From the NCBI GenBank assembly GCA_910586445.1, contig CAJUHV010000002.1, positions 79,194-132,681 on the forward strand: DNA of 53,488 nucleotides, in the 5' to 3' direction. This stretch comes from an uncultured Eubacterium sp. GTDB lineage: Bacteria; Bacillota; Clostridia; Lachnospirales; Lachnospiraceae. The notes under the pieces are model-generated. The model was not told where the DNA came from. It did no database searches and was given only the letters and a program-made list of their open reading frames with translations. Positions within the stretch are counted from its first letter, which is position 1. Each line of letters opens with the position of its first letter. Of this stretch, positions 33,301 to 42,696 are shown in pieces. Position numbers and translations under genes: made by a program.

Positions 33301-34678
33301 AACTAATCCAGATCAGTCAAAGTCAGACAAATTAAAACAAGATAAAACAAAGCCAGACGAAACAAAGCCAGACGAAACAAAACGGCACAGCATTGTTAAT
33401 ATTTACGAACAAATGGGAATCTGCCAGAAAGTAGCCTCGTTTGGAGAAAAAATTGCAGACAGCCTAAAAGAGCGTTTTGCCGTTATAGATGACAATGCGC
33501 AGATCAATCAGCTGAAAGTCATCCATGCCATGCAGAAAAACAAAGTCAGTGCAGCCTGCTTTAACCAGAGCAGCGGCTACGGCTATGACGATTTTGGACG
33601 TGACACATTGGAAAAAGTCTATGCAGATATTTTCCACACAGAGGATGCACTGGTACGCCCGCAGATTACCTGCGGCACACATGCGCTGGCACTGGCGCTG
33701 ATGTCCAATCTAAGGCCCGGCGACGAGCTGCTGTCAGCCTCCGGCAGGCCGTACGATACGCTGGAGGAGGTGATCGGCATACGGCCTTCGAAGGGGTCAC
33801 TGGCGGAATACGGCATTTCCTACAGGCAGGCTGACCTGCGCCCGGACGGCAGCTTTGATTTTGAAGCGATAAAAAATGCCATCCATGCGCATACAAAAAT
33901 GGTCACGGTACAGAGGTCAAAAGGCTATCAGTCAAGGCCGACACTGTCTGCGGCGGCAGTCGGAGAGCTGATTGCATTTGTAAAAAAAATAAAACCGGAT
34001 ATTATCTGTATGGTGGATAACTGCTACGGCGAATTCGTAGAATTACTGGAACCGTCAGATTTTGGGGCAGACATGACCGTGGGTTCTTTGATTAAAAACC
34101 CGGGAGGCGGGCTTGCACCGGCCGGCGGATATATTGCAGGCACAAAAGAATGCATTGAAAATGCCGCCTGCCGCCTGACCTCGCCGGGGCTAGGCAGGGA
34201 GGTAGGCGCTTCTTTAGGTATAATCCAGTCCTTTTACCAGGGACTGTTCCAGGCCCCGGTTGTCACTGCCGGAGCGCTCAAGGGAGCGATTTTTGCGGCA
34301 AATATTTATGAAAAGCTGGGCTTTCGCGTTATCCCGGATTCATTTGAGCCGCGCTATGATATCATACAGGCAGTTACCTTAGGCTCACCGGAGCGCCTTA
34401 GGGCATTCTGCGAAGGCATACAGGCAGCTGCTCCGGTAGACAGCTATGTGACGCCGGAACCTTGGGACATGCCGGGCTATGATTCCAAAGTCATTATGGC
34501 AGCGGGTGCCTTTGTGCAAGGCTCATCGATCGAGCTGAGCGCGGACGGGCCGCTGCGCGAGCCTTACAATGTATATTTTCAGGGCGGTCTTACGTGGTAT
34601 CATGCAAAATATGGAATTTTAATGTCTTTACAAAAACTTTATGAGCGAAATCTTGTGAATAAAGATAATATATGTTAA
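33278..34678 (+). CDS. ynbB: YnbB-like PLP-dependent protein (methionine gamma-lyase/aluminium-resistance family)
   Basis: The 466-residue fold-type-I PLP protein carries the presumed Schiff-base lysine in GSLIKNPGGGLAP, with VDNCYGEF upstream. FNQSSGYGYDDFGRDTLE and ITCGTHALALAL are conserved family blocks. The first 35 residues are a Lys/Asp/Glu-rich extension with a 15-nt repeat encoding KPDET, lying partly over the end of miaA. The miaA-ynbB order is as in Bacillus. Catalytic activity of the family is poorly defined. No good ribosome site precedes ATG 33278, so translation may be coupled to miaA. Confidence 0.88.
   Translation: MEQKNAIETNPDQSKSDKLKQDKTKPDETKPDETKRHSIVNIYEQMGICQKVASFGEKIADSLKERFAVIDDNAQINQLKVIHAMQKNKVSAACFNQSSGYGYDDFGRDTLEKVYADIFHTEDALVRPQITCGTHALALALMSNLRPGDELLSASGRPYDTLEEVIGIRPSKGSLAEYGISYRQADLRPDGSFDFEAIKNAIHAHTKMVTVQRSKGYQSRPTLSAAAVGELIAFVKKIKPDIICMVDNCYGEFVELLEPSDFGADMTVGSLIKNPGGGLAPAGGYIAGTKECIENAACRLTSPGLGREVGASLGIIQSFYQGLFQAPVVTAGALKGAIFAANIYEKLGFRVIPDSFEPRYDIIQAVTLGSPERLRAFCEGIQAAAPVDSYVTPEPWDMPGYDSKVIMAAGAFVQGSSIELSADGPLREPYNVYFQGGLTWYHAKYGILMSLQKLYERNLVNKDNIC
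33350..33379. repeat. 15-nt in-frame duplication at the 5' end of ynbB
   Basis: Two identical 15-nt units (33350-33364 and 33365-33379) encode the repeated KPDET block, preceded by a more degenerate copy. Confidence 0.7.
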
Positions 34679-34738
34679 GATAATAAACTGTATATTCCTT
34701 TTTTATCCAGCCGGATAGAGAGAGCAGGAAGGAAATAT

Positions 34739-35443
34739 ATGGAGATCATGCAGAAACATTTAACCGTGAAGGAGCTGCCCGATTCAGAAAAGCCTTATGA
34801 AAAATGCCTTCAGTGCGGCCCGGAATATCTTTCCGACGCCGAGCTTTTAGCCGTTTTTATACGAACCGGGATCAAAGGCGCCACATCCATTGAGCTGGCG
34901 CAGCAGATTCTGGCAGGAGGCAGGCGCAATCTGCTGAATTTGTATTACTACAATTACAAAACACTGATGCAGATACCAGGAATCGGGGAAGTAAAGGCAG
35001 TACAGTTAAAATGCATTGCCGAAATATCCAAGCGGATCGCAAATACTGTCCGTATACAAAAGACAGTATTTGACCAGCCTTATTCTGTCGCAGATTTTTA
35101 TATGGAAAGGCTGCGGCACGAAAACCGGGAGGCATTTATCGTCTGTATGCTGGACAGCAAATGCCATTATCTAGGGGACAGCATTCTGTCGGTCGGCAGT
35201 GTCAGCGCTTCTTTGGCTTCACCAAGGGAAGTTTTTATACAGGCGCTGCAGGCGCAGGCAGTATCAATCATTATACTGCATAACCACCCCAGCGGTGACC
35301 CGGCACCAAGCCGTGAGGACAGGCTGGTTACGCAGCGCATCGCTGAATGCGGAAGGATGCTTGAGATCAGGCTGTCCGACCACATCATCATCGGTGATAA
35401 TAAATACTACAGCTTTAGAGAAAAGGGACTGCTTGATCCCTGA
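34739..35443 (+). CDS. radC: RadC/UPF0758 family JAMM-domain protein
   Basis: The 234-residue protein has an N-terminal helix-hairpin-helix (IPGIGEVKAVQLK, about 79-91) and a JAMM metalloprotease-like core. Its HNHPSGDPAPS motif gives H181, H183 and D187. Despite its name, a repair role is doubtful; the biochemical function is unresolved. AGGAAGGA precedes the ATG, and a possible promoter TTGTGA-17-TAAGAT (34653-34681) straddles the ynbB end. The stop overlaps the mreB ribosome site, following the common radC-mreB order. Confidence 0.94.
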   Translation: MEIMQKHLTVKELPDSEKPYEKCLQCGPEYLSDAELLAVFIRTGIKGATSIELAQQILAGGRRNLLNLYYYNYKTLMQIPGIGEVKAVQLKCIAEISKRIANTVRIQKTVFDQPYSVADFYMERLRHENREAFIVCMLDSKCHYLGDSILSVGSVSASLASPREVFIQALQAQAVSIIILHNHPSGDPAPSREDRLVTQRIAECGRMLEIRLSDHIIIGDNKYYSFREKGLLDP

Positions 35444-35456
35444 TAGGAGACAAAAA

Positions 35457-36476
35457 ATGATGTCAGCAAACATTTATGGCGTGGATTTAGGCACTGCCAA
35501 TTTAAAAATTTATTGCAAAGCCAATGGGACGATCCTGAATGAGAAGAATACGATTGCAATCATCAATAAAAATCAGATGTATTCCTATGGGAATGACGCA
35601 TATGCGATGTATGAAAAAGCTCCGGATCAGATCCAGGTCACTTTTCCGATTATAAACGGCGTAATTGCGGATTATAACAATATGCAGACGATGCTGTTTG
35701 AATTTCTGGAAAAAAATGCGAAAGGCAAGACACGCGGGGCAGAGTTTGTGGTAGCTGTGCCGACGGATATTACAGAAGTAGAGAAAAAGGCTTTTTCCGA
35801 CATTTTTTATAAGAGCAAGGCAAAGCCGAAAAGCGTACTGTTATGCGAAAAGCCGATTGCGGATGCGGTAGGGCTGGGACTGAATGTCAATGAGCCGACC
35901 GGCATTATGGTTGTAGATATCGGCGCAGACACGACAGAGATTTCAATTATTTCTCTGGGCGGGCTGGTAATCAGCCATCTGCTGCATTTTGGCGGCAACC
36001 GCCTAGATGAATCGATTATCAGCTATATCCGAAAAAATTATAATCTTGTCATCGGCAGGAAGACGGCCTGCTCTTTAAAAGAGGAGCTGGGATGCGCACT
36101 GGAAGGCAGGGAGGATAAGATGGTGATCGTAGGCAGGGATGTTGTCAGCGGGCTTCCGATCGAAATGGAAATCACAGCTACGATTGTCTATGAGGCGATC
36201 CGCGACCACCTGACAAACATATGTACGAACATCAAGCTGATCTTGGAAAAAACGCCGCCGGAGCTGGCAAAGGACATTATCCATTCCGGCATTTATATTA
36301 CCGGAGGCGGGTCTAAAATTGAAAAACTGGACCAGCTGTTTTCGCAGATTACGAATATTAAAGTAAACTGCTGCGACAATCCAGAGGAGAGCGTGGCGCA
36401 GGGGCTTATTAAAATTGTATCGGACAACGATTTTAAGCATCTGGCATACAGCCTGAAAGCAAGCATTTATAGATAG
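35457..36476 (+). CDS. mreB: Rod shape-determining actin homologue MreB
   Basis: The 339-residue actin-fold protein has phosphate loop 1 GVDLGTANLKIY, phosphate loop 2 VVDIGADTTEISIISLGG and adenosine loop GIYITGGGSKIEKL. It polymerises under the membrane and guides lateral wall synthesis with the mreC, mreD, mrdA and rodA products encoded downstream. Tandem ATGs at 35457 and 35460 follow AGGAGA; a longer reading through radC is not credible. The loop-1 region (ANLKIYCK) differs from the usual ANTLVY, marking a divergent MreB. Confidence 0.95.
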   Translation: MMSANIYGVDLGTANLKIYCKANGTILNEKNTIAIINKNQMYSYGNDAYAMYEKAPDQIQVTFPIINGVIADYNNMQTMLFEFLEKNAKGKTRGAEFVVAVPTDITEVEKKAFSDIFYKSKAKPKSVLLCEKPIADAVGLGLNVNEPTGIMVVDIGADTTEISIISLGGLVISHLLHFGGNRLDESIISYIRKNYNLVIGRKTACSLKEELGCALEGREDKMVIVGRDVVSGLPIEMEITATIVYEAIRDHLTNICTNIKLILEKTPPELAKDIIHSGIYITGGGSKIEKLDQLFSQITNIKVNCCDNPEESVAQGLIKIVSDNDFKHLAYSLKASIYR

Positions 36477-36487
36477 GGGAATGCGGC

Positions 36488-37357
36488 ATGAAGAGAAGGA
36501 GAAAAGCACGTTTTCATATTCCATTAAAATATGTGCTGCTGTCTTTGTCCACACTATGCATTATTGCGATGTTTGCCAGTTTTTTGTTTGATGTTACATT
36601 TACGCCGTTAAACACAGCGGCAGGCTATGTATTTATTCCAATGCAGAAAGGCATCAATGAAGTAGGCTCCATGGTCAGCAGCCTTGCAGACAACCTGACG
36701 GAGCTTCGTGATGTCATGAAACGAAACGAAGAGCTGCAGGCGCAGGTGGATGAGCTGACGACCGAGCTGAGCGTATATAAAATGGAACAGTATGACATAC
36801 AGGATATGCGCGAGCTTTTGGCATTAGATGAACAATACAATTATGAAAAAATCGGTGCCAGCATTATCGGAAAGGATGCCGGAAACTGGTTTGACACATT
36901 TATCATCGACAAAGGATACAATGACGGCATAGAGGTAGATATGAATGTCATTGCAGGCAGCGGACTGGTCGGCATTATCACGGATGTCGGGCCGAACTAT
37001 GCAAATGTGCGCTCGATTATAGATGACCGCAACAGCGTAAGCGCGGCGGTGCTGACAACCTCCGACCAGTGTTTTGTGAACGGAGATCTGGAGATGATGG
37101 GCAAGTCACAGGTAATTGAACTGGCAAACCTAAAAGATGAAGATGACGAGGTAGCAGTCGGAGATCAGGTTGTGACCTCGCATACGAGCAGTAAGTATGT
37201 ACCCGGCCTTTTGATCGGGCGGATCAGTGAACTAAAGATGGACCCAAACAACCTGACCAAGTCGGGTACGATTACGCCTGCCGTAGATTTTGAACATATA
37301 AAAAATGTACTTGTAATTCTGGATAAAAAACAGTCCGTACAGTCTAAGGATAACTGA
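36488..37357 (+). CDS. mreC: Rod shape-determining protein MreC
   Basis: The 289-residue protein has a basic cytoplasmic start (MKRRRKARF), one membrane helix (about 16-36), a coiled coil (about 60-105) and the extracytoplasmic beta-domain pair. Signatures include GLVGIITDVGPNYANVRSIID and GDQVVTSHTSSKYVPGLLIGRI. It scaffolds the elongasome and activates PBP2. Start is 12 nt after mreB. Length is typical (about 280-290). Confidence 0.95.
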   Translation: MKRRRKARFHIPLKYVLLSLSTLCIIAMFASFLFDVTFTPLNTAAGYVFIPMQKGINEVGSMVSSLADNLTELRDVMKRNEELQAQVDELTTELSVYKMEQYDIQDMRELLALDEQYNYEKIGASIIGKDAGNWFDTFIIDKGYNDGIEVDMNVIAGSGLVGIITDVGPNYANVRSIIDDRNSVSAAVLTTSDQCFVNGDLEMMGKSQVIELANLKDEDDEVAVGDQVVTSHTSSKYVPGLLIGRISELKMDPNNLTKSGTITPAVDFEHIKNVLVILDKKQSVQSKDN

Positions 37358-37383
37358 TTGTATGTACCGATAAATAAAATGGC

Positions 37384-37419
37384 AGATTGTATGAAAGCTT
37401 GTATGAAAGATTGTATGAA
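37384..37419. repeat. 12-nt tandem repeat in the mreC-mreD gap
   Basis: Three copies of AGATTGTATGAA (37384-37395, 37396-37407 with two changes, 37408-37419), with a decayed fourth from 37420, fill half of the 92-nt gap. Confidence 0.8.
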
Positions 37420-37449
37420 AGATAAACAGACAGGTGGGTGGCTATCAGC

Positions 37450-37968
37450 ATGAGAAGAAAGATTACCGTATTTATTATTATATTTGTATGTTTCTTACTG
37501 CAGACAACATTATTTCAGGCACTGGCACTTGCCTCAATTTCGCCGAACCTCTTGGTCGTAGTTGTATCGTCCTTTGGCTTTATGCGCGGCAGGAAAGAGG
37601 GCATGTACATCGGATTTTTTACAGGCCTTGTATTTGATGCGTTTTATGGGACAATGCTTGGATTTTATTCGCTTGTATTTATGCATATCGGCTACTGCAA
37701 CGGGATGTTCCGCAAGTTTTTCTTTCCCGACGATATCAAGCTGCCCATGCTTTTAATCTCAGCCAGCGACATTGTCTATAATGCAGCAGTGTATGTGTTA
37801 AAATTTATGTTCCGCGGACAGTTTCATTTCAGCTATTACCTGCTGCATATTATTATACCAGAGCTGGTATATACTGTACTGATTATGATTGTACTGTATC
37901 CGATTTTATTAAAAATCAACCAGAAGCTTGAAGCAATCGAAAGAAGGAGTGGATTTAAGTTTGTTTGA
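37450..37968 (+). CDS. mreD: Rod shape-determining protein MreD
   Basis: The 172-residue membrane protein has about five or six helices, with the MreD pattern ALASISPNLLVVVVSSFGFMRGRKEGMYIGFFTGL (about residues 23-57) and GTMLGFYSLVFMHIGY. ATG 37450 is preferred because GGTGG lies 7 nt upstream; the GTG at 37438 would be inside that site. Its 3' end overlaps the start of the PBP2 gene by 8 nt. It completes the MreBCD set. Confidence 0.9.
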   Translation: MRRKITVFIIIFVCFLLQTTLFQALALASISPNLLVVVVSSFGFMRGRKEGMYIGFFTGLVFDAFYGTMLGFYSLVFMHIGYCNGMFRKFFFPDDIKLPMLLISASDIVYNAAVYVLKFMFRGQFHFSYYLLHIIIPELVYTVLIMIVLYPILLKINQKLEAIERRSGFKFV

Positions 37969-40810
37969 TTATGATTCCATAAAAGATTTTTTAAAGAGTT
38001 TTTTCGGCTCCAGGCTTTTTGTACTGTCAGTAATTATTATGCTGATGGGAGCCACGCTGCTGCACCGCTTATTTTCGCTGCAGATTATCAATGGAGAGAC
38101 TTATCAGGAAAACTATACATTGACAATTGAAAAGAAAAGGGTGCTGCCGGGCACGCGTGGAAATATATACGACTGCAACGGAATGCTGTTAGCATACAAT
38201 GAACTGACTTATAAAGTAACGATTGTAGATGATGGTACTTACGAAAACGACAGGCAGAGAAACGAAGTGATCAATGAGGTCATTGCACAGGTCTTAGAAG
38301 TACTTGAGGCAAACGGCGATGATTATGTCAATAATTTTGACATACAGCTGAAAAAAAACGGCAGTTATGCGTTTCTTGTAGATGGCACCAGGCTGATGCG
38401 TTTTCGTGCAGATGTATATGGCAAGACAAAAATCGACGACCTGGGCTGGGATAAAGACCGCGGCTATGACACCTCAAAGGCTACGGAAGACCAGATTATC
38501 TCATATTTAAGCCAGCGCTACGGGCTGGAGGAAAGCAGCTATGCAAAGGACATGCAGTATAAGATCTTAGTCCTGCGCTATGCACTGGCACAGCACGATT
38601 TCCAGAGGTATATTTCTACGACGATCGCAACCGATATAAGCGAAAAGACCATGGCGTATATCAATGAAAATAAGGCGCAGCTGCAGGGCGTGGATATCGA
38701 AGAGGACTATATACGCAAATATACCGACAGCATATATTTTGCTCCAATCATAGGTTATACCGGCAAGATCTCTACGACAGAATACGAAGAGCTCTCTGCC
38801 GAAAATGATGAATATACCCTGACCGATATTGTCGGAAAATCCGGCATTGAACAGGTGATGGACAAGCAGCTGCAGGGAAAAAAGGGTTCCGAAACGGTCT
38901 TTGTAGATAAAAGGGGAAAAGAGCTGCAGACTACGAACCATGTAGAGCCGTCTGCCGGCGGCAATGTCTATCTGTCGATAGACGGAAAACTGCAGAAGGC
39001 AGTTTACAACCTGCTGGAGCAGGAACTGGCAGGAATTTTATATAATAAAACTATTAATGCAAAAGAATATGTTGCCACTGGGAAGGCTTCTGACCGTAAG
39101 ATTCCGATTTATGACGTATATTACGCATTGATTGACAATAATATTATAGACATGTCTCATTTTACGCACAAAAAAGCAAGCAGTACAGAAAAAAACGTAG
39201 AGGCGATTTATCAGGGACACTTAGATACTGTATTGTCGCGGATTCGCGAACAGTGCACGTCAGACATGCCTGAGACTTATATGGCAGCTGCCGAGGAATA
39301 TCAAAATTATTACAGCTATATTATATCCATGCTGCAGACAAATGAAGTGCTGTTAAATAATAGAATCGACAAAACGGACGAAACTTATATCGCATGGACA
39401 AAAGACGAAACGATCAGCCTGAAGGAATATTTAAATTACTGCATCAACGCAAGCTGGATTGATTATAATGTATTCCAGACCGACGAAGAATATTCCGACT
39501 CATCTGAAATTTACCGGGATCTTATTAATTATATTATTGAAATATTGGAAACGGATGAAGGATTTCAAAAAAAGATCTATCAGTATCTGATCAAACAGGA
39601 TATGGTAAGCGGCATTTCCCTGTGCCAGATTTTATACGATCAAAAAATCCTAGAAAAAGATCCAGAAAAAAGAGCACAGCTGGAAGGCGGTGCAATATCC
39701 GCATATGATTTTCTAAGGGAAAAGATATACAATCTGGAACTGACACCGGGCCAGCTGGGACTCGACCCCTGCTCGGCCTCCTGTGTAATTACAGATGTTA
39801 ATACCGGGGAGCTTAAAGCACTGGTTTCTTATCCGGGCTATGACAACAACAGGCTGGCAAACAGCGTAGACGCCGATTATTTTTCCAAGCTGATTCATGA
39901 TAAGGCACGTTCCATGTATAACCATGCCACACAGGTACTTACGGCACCGGGTTCTACCTTTAAGATGGTGACAGCTACTGCCGGACTGACAGAGGGGATT
40001 ATTACGCCGTCCACAAAAATCAATGGTGCCGGAAAGTTTGAGCTGGTGGACAACGAGCCGAACTGCTGGATTTACCCGTCCCGCCACGGCTTGCTGGATG
40101 TATCCAATGCAATCCGTGTTTCCTGCAACTATTTCTTTTATCAGGTCGGCTATGACATGAGCCTTGTAGGAAATACGTACAGTGACCCGGCCGGCATACG
40201 AAAGATTACATCTTATGCCCAAGCTTTTGGGCTGGGAGACACGACCGGCATAGAAATACCGGAAAACAGCCCGCAGATTGCCGATGCTTTTCCGGTCATG
40301 GCCTCGATCGGACAGAGCAACCATAACTATGCGACGGTGCATCTGGCCCGCTATGTGACAGCTGTGGCAAACAAAGGGACTGTATACAATTATACGCTGT
40401 TAAAGCAGCTTACGGATAAAGAAGGCAATGTCATAGAAACTTATCAGCCTTCCGTAAAAAATACAATGGATAATATCGCAGACAGCACATGGACTGCCAT
40501 TCATAACGGCAACCGCATGGTTGTGGCAAATTCTGACGAATTTCGGGATTTTCCAATAGTGGCAGCAGGCAAGACCGGTACTGCAGAAATCGGTGCAATC
40601 GGAAACCACGCGCTGTTTGTAGGATATGCCCCGTTTAAAAACCCAGAGATGTCGATTGCGACCAGAATTGAGTATGGCTATACTTCCCACAATGCCGCCG
40701 ATGTCTCTGCGCGGATTTTAAAATATTACTTTAATCTTGAAGATGAAGATACATTAATAAATGGTAAGGCAATCAATATTACTGATACATCTGGCAGAGT
40801 TACTGATTAG
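37961..40810 (+). CDS. mrdA: Penicillin-binding protein 2 (elongasome transpeptidase) with a large insertion
   Basis: The 949-residue class B PBP has one N-terminal membrane helix (about 17-36) and a dimerisation domain with RGNIYDCNG. The transpeptidase has STFK (S665), SCN (S721) and KTG (K871). Between LSIDGKLQKAVYNLLEQELAG (about residue 354) and ASCVITDVNTGELKALVSY (about 605) lie about 240 extra residues, mainly helical, charged and Tyr-rich, not found in E. coli PBP2 (633 residues). The start is probably TTG 37961, 8 nt after a GGAGTGG site; GTG 37949 is an alternative. It cross-links lateral-wall peptidoglycan with RodA. Confidence 0.93.
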   Translation: MFDYDSIKDFLKSFFGSRLFVLSVIIMLMGATLLHRLFSLQIINGETYQENYTLTIEKKRVLPGTRGNIYDCNGMLLAYNELTYKVTIVDDGTYENDRQRNEVINEVIAQVLEVLEANGDDYVNNFDIQLKKNGSYAFLVDGTRLMRFRADVYGKTKIDDLGWDKDRGYDTSKATEDQIISYLSQRYGLEESSYAKDMQYKILVLRYALAQHDFQRYISTTIATDISEKTMAYINENKAQLQGVDIEEDYIRKYTDSIYFAPIIGYTGKISTTEYEELSAENDEYTLTDIVGKSGIEQVMDKQLQGKKGSETVFVDKRGKELQTTNHVEPSAGGNVYLSIDGKLQKAVYNLLEQELAGILYNKTINAKEYVATGKASDRKIPIYDVYYALIDNNIIDMSHFTHKKASSTEKNVEAIYQGHLDTVLSRIREQCTSDMPETYMAAAEEYQNYYSYIISMLQTNEVLLNNRIDKTDETYIAWTKDETISLKEYLNYCINASWIDYNVFQTDEEYSDSSEIYRDLINYIIEILETDEGFQKKIYQYLIKQDMVSGISLCQILYDQKILEKDPEKRAQLEGGAISAYDFLREKIYNLELTPGQLGLDPCSASCVITDVNTGELKALVSYPGYDNNRLANSVDADYFSKLIHDKARSMYNHATQVLTAPGSTFKMVTATAGLTEGIITPSTKINGAGKFELVDNEPNCWIYPSRHGLLDVSNAIRVSCNYFFYQVGYDMSLVGNTYSDPAGIRKITSYAQAFGLGDTTGIEIPENSPQIADAFPVMASIGQSNHNYATVHLARYVTAVANKGTVYNYTLLKQLTDKEGNVIETYQPSVKNTMDNIADSTWTAIHNGNRMVVANSDEFRDFPIVAAGKTGTAEIGAIGNHALFVGYAPFKNPEMSIATRIEYGYTSHNAADVSARILKYYFNLEDEDTLINGKAINITDTSGRVTD

Positions 40811-40828
40811 CAGAAAGGAGGCGGGAAT

Positions 40829-41515
40829 TTGACACAGGCAGTCGTTATAAAAAGTAAATCTTATGGAATCCACCTTGTGCTGAATCCAGAGATGGAATTT
40901 CACGATCTGACACAGGCTGTCATTGCAAAGTTTAAAGAAGCGGGTGATTTTTTTAAAAACGCACAGATTGGAATTTCTTTTGAAGGCTACGACCTTACGA
41001 TGGAACAGGAATATGAGCTGATCGCGGCTATTGAAAGTTATACCAGCGTAAATATCATCTGCATTATGGAAGATAATGAGATCCAGCAGGCATGCCTGCT
41101 GGCTGAAACAGAATCCTATATCCGCAACAAAGTGGCAAAAAATGCCATTTTTCATTACGGCTCCTTAAAGCCGGGCGAAGAGCTGCATTCGGATACCGGG
41201 CTTGTCATTTTAGGCGATGTTCCGGCAGGCGCACGTGCCATCGCCGGCGGCAGCATACTCATATTCGGCGCGCTCGATGGATTTGCCCAGGCAGGAGCTT
41301 ATGGCGATTCTGCCGCATATATAGCGGCATTATCTATAGATACAGGACAGTTACAAATTGCAAATATCCTGTTGATTACACAGGAAAACGGGGGGAGAGG
41401 GAAACACAAAAGCGGATTTCTCCGCAGAAAAAAGCCGGAGGGACAGACACCACAGATAGCGCATGTCAGGGACGGGCATGTCATAATGGAACCTTATACA
41501 AAAGATTTATTTTAA
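40829..41515 (+). CDS. minC: Septum site-determining protein MinC
   Basis: The 228-residue protein has an N-terminal MinC domain and a C-terminal beta-helix with GDVPAGARAIAGGSILIFGALDGFAQAG (residues about 129-156), which binds MinD and FtsZ. It inhibits polar Z-ring assembly. Start is TTG 40829, with AAAGGAGG 7 nt upstream. A basic patch (KHKSGFLRRKK) follows the beta-helix. First gene of a minCDE set directly after mrdA. Confidence 0.93.
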   Translation: MTQAVVIKSKSYGIHLVLNPEMEFHDLTQAVIAKFKEAGDFFKNAQIGISFEGYDLTMEQEYELIAAIESYTSVNIICIMEDNEIQQACLLAETESYIRNKVAKNAIFHYGSLKPGEELHSDTGLVILGDVPAGARAIAGGSILIFGALDGFAQAGAYGDSAAYIAALSIDTGQLQIANILLITQENGGRGKHKSGFLRRKKPEGQTPQIAHVRDGHVIMEPYTKDLF

Positions 41516-41546
41516 CAATTCGAAATAAATCAGGAGGATTCATAGT

Positions 41547-42338
41547 ATGTGTGAAGTTATTGTAATTACATCTGGAAAAGGCGGCGTCGGCAAGACTACC
41601 ACGACAGCAAATGTAGGATGCGCCCTTGCCATGCTGAATAAAAAAGTCGTATTGATTGATACTGATATCGGGCTTAGGAATCTGGATGTTGTCATGGGAC
41701 TGGAAAACAGGATTGTATATAATCTGGTAGATGTCATTCGCGGGAGCTGCCGCTTAAAGCAGGCCCTGATCAAGGACAAGCGCCATCCGACCCTGTATCT
41801 GATCCCTTCCGCACAGACTTATGATAAAACAGCAGTGACTCCGCAGCAGATGAAAAAGCTGACAGACGAGCTGAGGGAAGATTTTGATTACATACTTCTG
41901 GACTGTCCTGCCGGGATTGAGCAGGGATTTCAAAATGCAATCGCAGGTGCAGACCGTGCGATTGTCGTAACAACGCCGGAAGTATCTGCGATCCGTGACG
42001 CAGACCGCATTATAGGCTTACTAAAAAATGCCGAAATGCCATTGATAGAGCTGCTGATCAACCGTGTCCGCATGGATATGGTAAGGCGCGGGGATATGAT
42101 GTCTTTAAAAGATGTCTGTGAAATTCTTCCGATTCCGCTGCTTGGGGCAGTGCCGGATGATGAGAATATTGTCATATCTACAAATCAGGGAGAGCCGCTG
42201 TCAGGGCTTGATTCTATGTCCGGGCAGGCGTACCAGAATATCTGCCGCAGGATCAACGGCGAAAAACTGCCGATTATGGATCTGAACCAGAAAAAAGTAT
42301 GGTTCCAGCGGTTCCGGGGCCTGACAAAACGTGTATAG
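41547..42338 (+). CDS. minD: Septum site-determining ATPase MinD
   Basis: The 263-residue deviant Walker-A ATPase has GKGGVGKT at 10-17 with signature lysines K11 and K16. It also has LIDTDIGLRNLD and DCPAGIEQGF. A C-terminal amphipathic membrane-targeting helix contains KKVWFQRFRGL. With MinE it oscillates or gradients on the membrane and carries MinC. AGGAGG is 9 nt upstream. The min genes are contiguous. Confidence 0.97.
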   Translation: MCEVIVITSGKGGVGKTTTTANVGCALAMLNKKVVLIDTDIGLRNLDVVMGLENRIVYNLVDVIRGSCRLKQALIKDKRHPTLYLIPSAQTYDKTAVTPQQMKKLTDELREDFDYILLDCPAGIEQGFQNAIAGADRAIVVTTPEVSAIRDADRIIGLLKNAEMPLIELLINRVRMDMVRRGDMMSLKDVCEILPIPLLGAVPDDENIVISTNQGEPLSGLDSMSGQAYQNICRRINGEKLPIMDLNQKKVWFQRFRGLTKRV

Positions 42339-42350
42339 GAGGCAGTATTC

Positions 42351-42632
42351 ATGAGATTATTACGATTTATTTTTCGAAGAAATTCTAAAGATGTGGCAAA
42401 AGACCGCTTAAAACTGCTTCTGATTTCAGACCGGACAGACTGCTCGGCTGATATGCTGGAAATGATAAAAAATGACATTATTCAAGTGATTTCAAAGTAC
42501 ATGGAAATCGACACAGAAGGTCTGGACATACAGATTACGCGCACAGTATCCGAACACCACAGCGGGAGCGTGCCTGCGCTGTATGCAAATATACCGATCG
42601 TATGTGTCAAACACCAGCCAGAATATCAATAG
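42351..42632 (+). CDS. minE: Cell division topological specificity factor MinE
   Basis: The 93-residue protein has an N-terminal membrane/MinD-binding segment and SKDVAKDRLKLLLISDR, the classic MinE motif, then a C-terminal dimer domain with IIQVISKYMEID. It stimulates MinD ATPase, giving the pole-to-pole gradient. Presence of MinE rather than only DivIVA indicates the oscillating type of Min system. The ribosome site AGGAGG overlaps the minD stop. Confidence 0.93.
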   Translation: MRLLRFIFRRNSKDVAKDRLKLLLISDRTDCSADMLEMIKNDIIQVISKYMEIDTEGLDIQITRTVSEHHSGSVPALYANIPIVCVKHQPEYQ

Positions 42633-42696
42633 CTGTTATTCGAATGGTGTTTCTGAATGATATTACGACTTGAGAAAGCCTTGGAGGCGTTGATTT

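Noticed and set aside
35199..35456. N-terminal extension of MreB through the end of radC
   Set aside because: The frame is open only as a shadow of radC; AGGAGA and ATG at 35457 give the conserved MreB start.
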